Part shown: piece by piece, positions 5,305-7,228 of the stretch
How positions within the stretch are numbered: the first letter of the stretch is position 1
Layout of the letters: every line of letters starts with the position of its first letter
Program-made: the position numbers and the translations under genes
Assembly: GCA_934678915.1 (NCBI GenBank)
Contig: CAKUSF010000111.1
Location: 1-7,228 of the forward strand
Length of the DNA stretch: 7,228 nucleotides
Direction of reading: 5' to 3'
Origin: an uncultured Bacteroidales bacterium
GTDB lineage: Bacteria > Bacteroidota > Bacteroidia > Bacteroidales > UBA932
The notes under the pieces: generated by a model
Database searches by the model: none
What the model saw: only the letters and a program-made list of their open reading frames with translations
Told to the model about the DNA's origin: nothing

Positions 5305-6139
5305 GCGATTGCTGTTTCTTTGTGCGCTATTCATGTTGGCAACATCAATTGCTGGCGCATATGAAGAAGAAGATCACAACAAGCACTTAAAAGAAATACT
5401 TTTTGGTGGTCCTAACCCTATTCTTTCTGAGAAAGGAAATAAAAATTTTATAATGCTATGTGAGGCGGCTTATTTGACTCTTGATTTATTTAACGATCAT
5501 ATTTATGGTAAAGGTAAGCCTTATCTGGATGATTTAAGGAATCATGGTGTCAAAGACTTGCCTAAAGATGTGAGCGAGATTGATTTTAGAGGAAATGGTC
5601 GACATCAGAAATTTACGCATAAAGGATGGAATTATGACTATGTGAGTGAAGGTGATAAGGCCAATTGGGAAAAAAGAAAATTAATATTGATTAATACGGT
5701 ACAGCATATAGGTAAATTTAATGATCGGGAAAGGATTAAGTTTGAGGCGTTTGCGGAGCTCGTCTATGATCTGCATATTTTGGATGACCATTGTGGTGAT
5801 ACTGAGACCACAAGGTGGGATAGAGTTAGGCTTACTTCAGAGCCGGGGTATAAAGGGCAGGTTGTAAGCCCGACATCAGATGGGCCTTTTAATAATCCTA
5901 CCTTGTTTGTATATTTACTGTATCACACTCAACGCTTGTTCAGAGAACAGAGCAATACATCTGAATATAAGCAATTGGAGAACTTCCTTAATAAGTATAA
6001 AGATCATTTCTGGCGTAAAGATAACGTGGATTATTCGGAAATTCAGAAGTTTGCAGAGAAAACGAAAGTGGCGCTTCAGCAGTATATTCCTGCATTATTG
6101 AAACGAGAAAAATTCTTTCAACGAGCATTCTTCCAATAA
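5270..6139 (+). CDS. Exported His/Asp-motif helical protein, 289 aa, function unknown
   Basis: The frame is open from 5153, but the ATG at 5270 is chosen because it gives a proper signal peptide: R6, K12, R13, hydrophobic core LLFLCALFMLA, and cleavage after A28-G-A30. Earlier ATGs would place over 35 residues of shadow translation in front of it. The mature part is predicted mostly helical. Two motif blocks stand out: RHxxFTHxGW at 111-120 and YDLHxLDDHxGD at 166-177, with further histidines at 36 and 39. The spacing of His and Asp on helices recalls zinc-dependent all-alpha phosphodiesterases (P1 nuclease/phospholipase C type) or HD-like enzymes, but the exact signature of neither is met, so no reaction is assigned. 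It overlaps the 790-aa gene by 35 nt, so the two products probably work together in the envelope. AT-rich codon use matches its partner. Confidence 0.8.
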   Translation: MVLTLRTNILSKRLLFLCALFMLATSIAGAYEEEDHNKHLKEILFGGPNPILSEKGNKNFIMLCEAAYLTLDLFNDHIYGKGKPYLDDLRNHGVKDLPKDVSEIDFRGNGRHQKFTHKGWNYDYVSEGDKANWEKRKLILINTVQHIGKFNDRERIKFEAFAELVYDLHILDDHCGDTETTRWDRVRLTSEPGYKGQVVSPTSDGPFNNPTLFVYLLYHTQRLFREQSNTSEYKQLENFLNKYKDHFWRKDNVDYSEIQKFAEKTKVALQQYIPALLKREKFFQRAFFQ

Positions 6140-6159
6140 GGCATAATTGCTATTATGCC
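6140..6159. terminator. Hairpin between convergent genes, possible bidirectional terminator
   Basis: ggcataat-tgct-attatgcc forms a perfect 8-bp stem with a 4-nt loop, starting the base after the TAA of the 289-aa gene. There is no real T-run: gtaatagt follows on the + strand and ttattgg on the - strand. It would serve both this operon and the nuclease gene that ends at 6224 on the other strand. Confidence 0.5.
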
Positions 6160-6223
6160 GTAATAGTAACCTTCGATGCGACCTTTCCATGAATCCGCAG
6201 AAGAGCGGTCGAATGTTGTTCAA

Positions 6224-7228
6224 TTATTCCATAGCGGCTTCCCAGGAGTCGATGGTGCGGGTTTGGGTGGAGATGTTGATGCCGACCTTGACGAGTTGTT
6301 TGCCGATTGCTGGATTTGTTTCGGTCGCTGAGCCTGTCGAAGCGACCGGTTTGGCGACAGAAGTGACTCCATGGATCTTTGACCCTTCAAACCTGTACGG
6401 AATCAGATAACCTTTCTCATCGATCTGCCTGAGAGCCTCCTCGGCGGAGCCATCTACCTTGAACTCAAAGACATAGATCCTGTCCTTGGTTCGGCACACG
6501 GCATCCGCCCGGCCGATGGCGGACTTGACCTCGGCCTGGGTGTAGTAGCCAAGCAGGGAGAAGATCAGATATATGATTGTCTGGAAATGCTTCTCGGACT
6601 TGTTCTCCAGATCGTACGGAATTCCCGCAAGGAAAGATTGCATCCTCTCCAAAGCCCCATCGATGTCGTTGTTTTTCAAGGCTCTGTTGAACTGGAGCAC
6701 GAAGGAGGCGCTCATCCCTTCCGAGCCTCTGTAACTGTTCAGAAGGCCTTTGAGGAAGCCTTCCCTGACCTCCCGATTCGGGTAGCCCAAAGTGTAGGAT
6801 TCGTCTTCTGCATTGTACCCTTTGATCGTCAGGTAGCCTGTCTGATAGAGAAGCGGCAGGATGCTGTCGGAAAACTCCGGCGAGACATCGAAGTCGCTTC
6901 TCGCGATTTCGTTCATCCGGTCCAGAAGGTTCTCTGGGATAGGATTCTCCCTCATGCGCTCGATCAGGAACGTTGGAGTGGCCGTGTCGAACCAATAACT
7001 GCCGAACATTTTGTCAGACAAGGAATTGAGCAGGCTGAACGGGTTGTAGATGTCCTCGGATTTGGCGCAGAAATGGTAGCCATCGTAGTTGTTCTTCAGC
7101 TTCTCCAGAGCCTCGTCAAAAGTGATTTCCAACTCATCCGCCATCTCCTGTACGGGAATATTCATTTGTGATTGAAGTTCTTCCTGCGAAATTCCGCAGA
7201 TCGCTGAATATTTCGGCATCATCGAGAT
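6224..7228 (-). CDS. AAA-ATPase/PD-(D/E)XK nuclease-domain protein (DUF1703-like), C-terminal part
   Basis: The frame is open to the window edge, so this is the last 334 residues of a protein normally around 500-550 aa; the ATP-binding N-terminal half is outside. The visible part starts with the linker typical of the family (YSAICGISQEEL, then LKNNYDGYHF and IYNPFSLLNSL). It ends in a PD-(D/E)XK nuclease domain: catalytic Asp in GRADAV (codon at 6503-6505) and ExK in VFEFKVDG (Glu at 6464-6466, Lys at 6458-6460). The C-terminal strand LVKVGINIST closes the fold. Members are abundant in Bacteroidales and related gut bacteria; proposed roles in defence or mobile DNA are not proven. Oddity: 26 codons at 6305-6382, between YRFEG and GKQLVKVG, appear to be an in-frame insertion built around a REP-like repeat. 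Confidence 0.9.
   Translation of the reverse strand: MSMMPKYSAICGISQEELQSQMNIPVQEMADELEITFDEALEKLKNNYDGYHFCAKSEDIYNPFSLLNSLSDKMFGSYWFDTATPTFLIERMRENPIPENLLDRMNEIARSDFDVSPEFSDSILPLLYQTGYLTIKGYNAEDESYTLGYPNREVREGFLKGLLNSYRGSEGMSASFVLQFNRALKNNDIDGALERMQSFLAGIPYDLENKSEKHFQTIIYLIFSLLGYYTQAEVKSAIGRADAVCRTKDRIYVFEFKVDGSAEEALRQIDEKGYLIPYRFEGSKIHGVTSVAKPVASTGSATETNPAIGKQLVKVGINISTQTRTIDSWEAAME
6322..6348. repeat. REP-like repeat, copy 2, inside the nuclease reading frame
   Basis: The outer arms 6322-6329 (cggtcgct) and 6341-6348 (agcgaccg) are perfect 8-bp complements around an 11-nt loop. It is the intact version of the diverged copy at 424-449. It lies within the coding region of the - strand nuclease gene and is translated there as part of VAKPVASTGSATE. 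Confidence 0.75.

Noticed and set aside
6465..6995. Long out-of-frame ORFs on both strands over the nuclease genes (also at 1808-2212 and 6587-7171)
   Set aside because: They are shadows of GC-rich coding regions; the translations are low-complexity and unlike any family, while the opposite frames encode recognised proteins.

Overview
The window looks like a piece of a Bacteroidetes chromosome, most likely an uncultured gut or rumen Bacteroidales. Three things suggest this: two promoters of the Bacteroidetes type (TTTG-like, about 19-23 nt, TAnnTTTG), weak or absent Shine-Dalgarno sequences at most starts, and two PD-(D/E)XK nuclease families that are abundant in that group. Genus-level assignment is not possible from the sequence alone.

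Layout. (1) At 1-249 is the C-terminal end of a LuxR-like HTH regulator on the + strand. (2) At 250-551 is a convergent intergenic region packed with palindromes: a perfect 24-bp inverted repeat, a REP-like repeat copy, and an 86-nt imperfect palindrome. (3) At 552-2295 is a - strand cluster with tight spacing: an Rpn-type PD-(D/E)XK 'transposase' nuclease, a TfoX/Sxy N-terminal-domain protein, a possible 19-codon small ORF, and a BCP/PrxQ peroxiredoxin. It is probably one transcript from a promoter at 2348-2378. (4) At 2296-2931 is a 636-bp gap between divergent units. Its right half carries a strong -7 box followed by about 318 nt of densely self-complementary sequence ending in a stem and seven T. 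This is best read as a structured non-coding RNA or an attenuator-like leader. (5) At 2932-6139 are two overlapping + strand genes, visibly more AT-rich than their neighbours. One encodes a 790-aa exported TPR/Sel1-repeat protein, the other a 289-aa exported His/Asp-motif helical protein of unknown function. (6) At 6140-6159 is a hairpin between convergent genes. (7) At 6224-7228 is the C-terminal part of an AAA-ATPase/PD-(D/E)XK (DUF1703-like) protein on the - strand. Its reading frame carries an in-frame 78-nt insert containing a second copy of the REP-like repeat.

How the parts fit. The peroxiredoxin cluster is housekeeping stress defence riding with a mobile-type nuclease gene. The most unusual unit is the structured RNA with the overlapping pair of exported proteins behind it: an AT-rich cassette with its own promoter, flanked on both sides by nuclease genes of mobile or defence-type families. 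Its function is not known to me. The RNA-to-operon link is inference from order and spacing.
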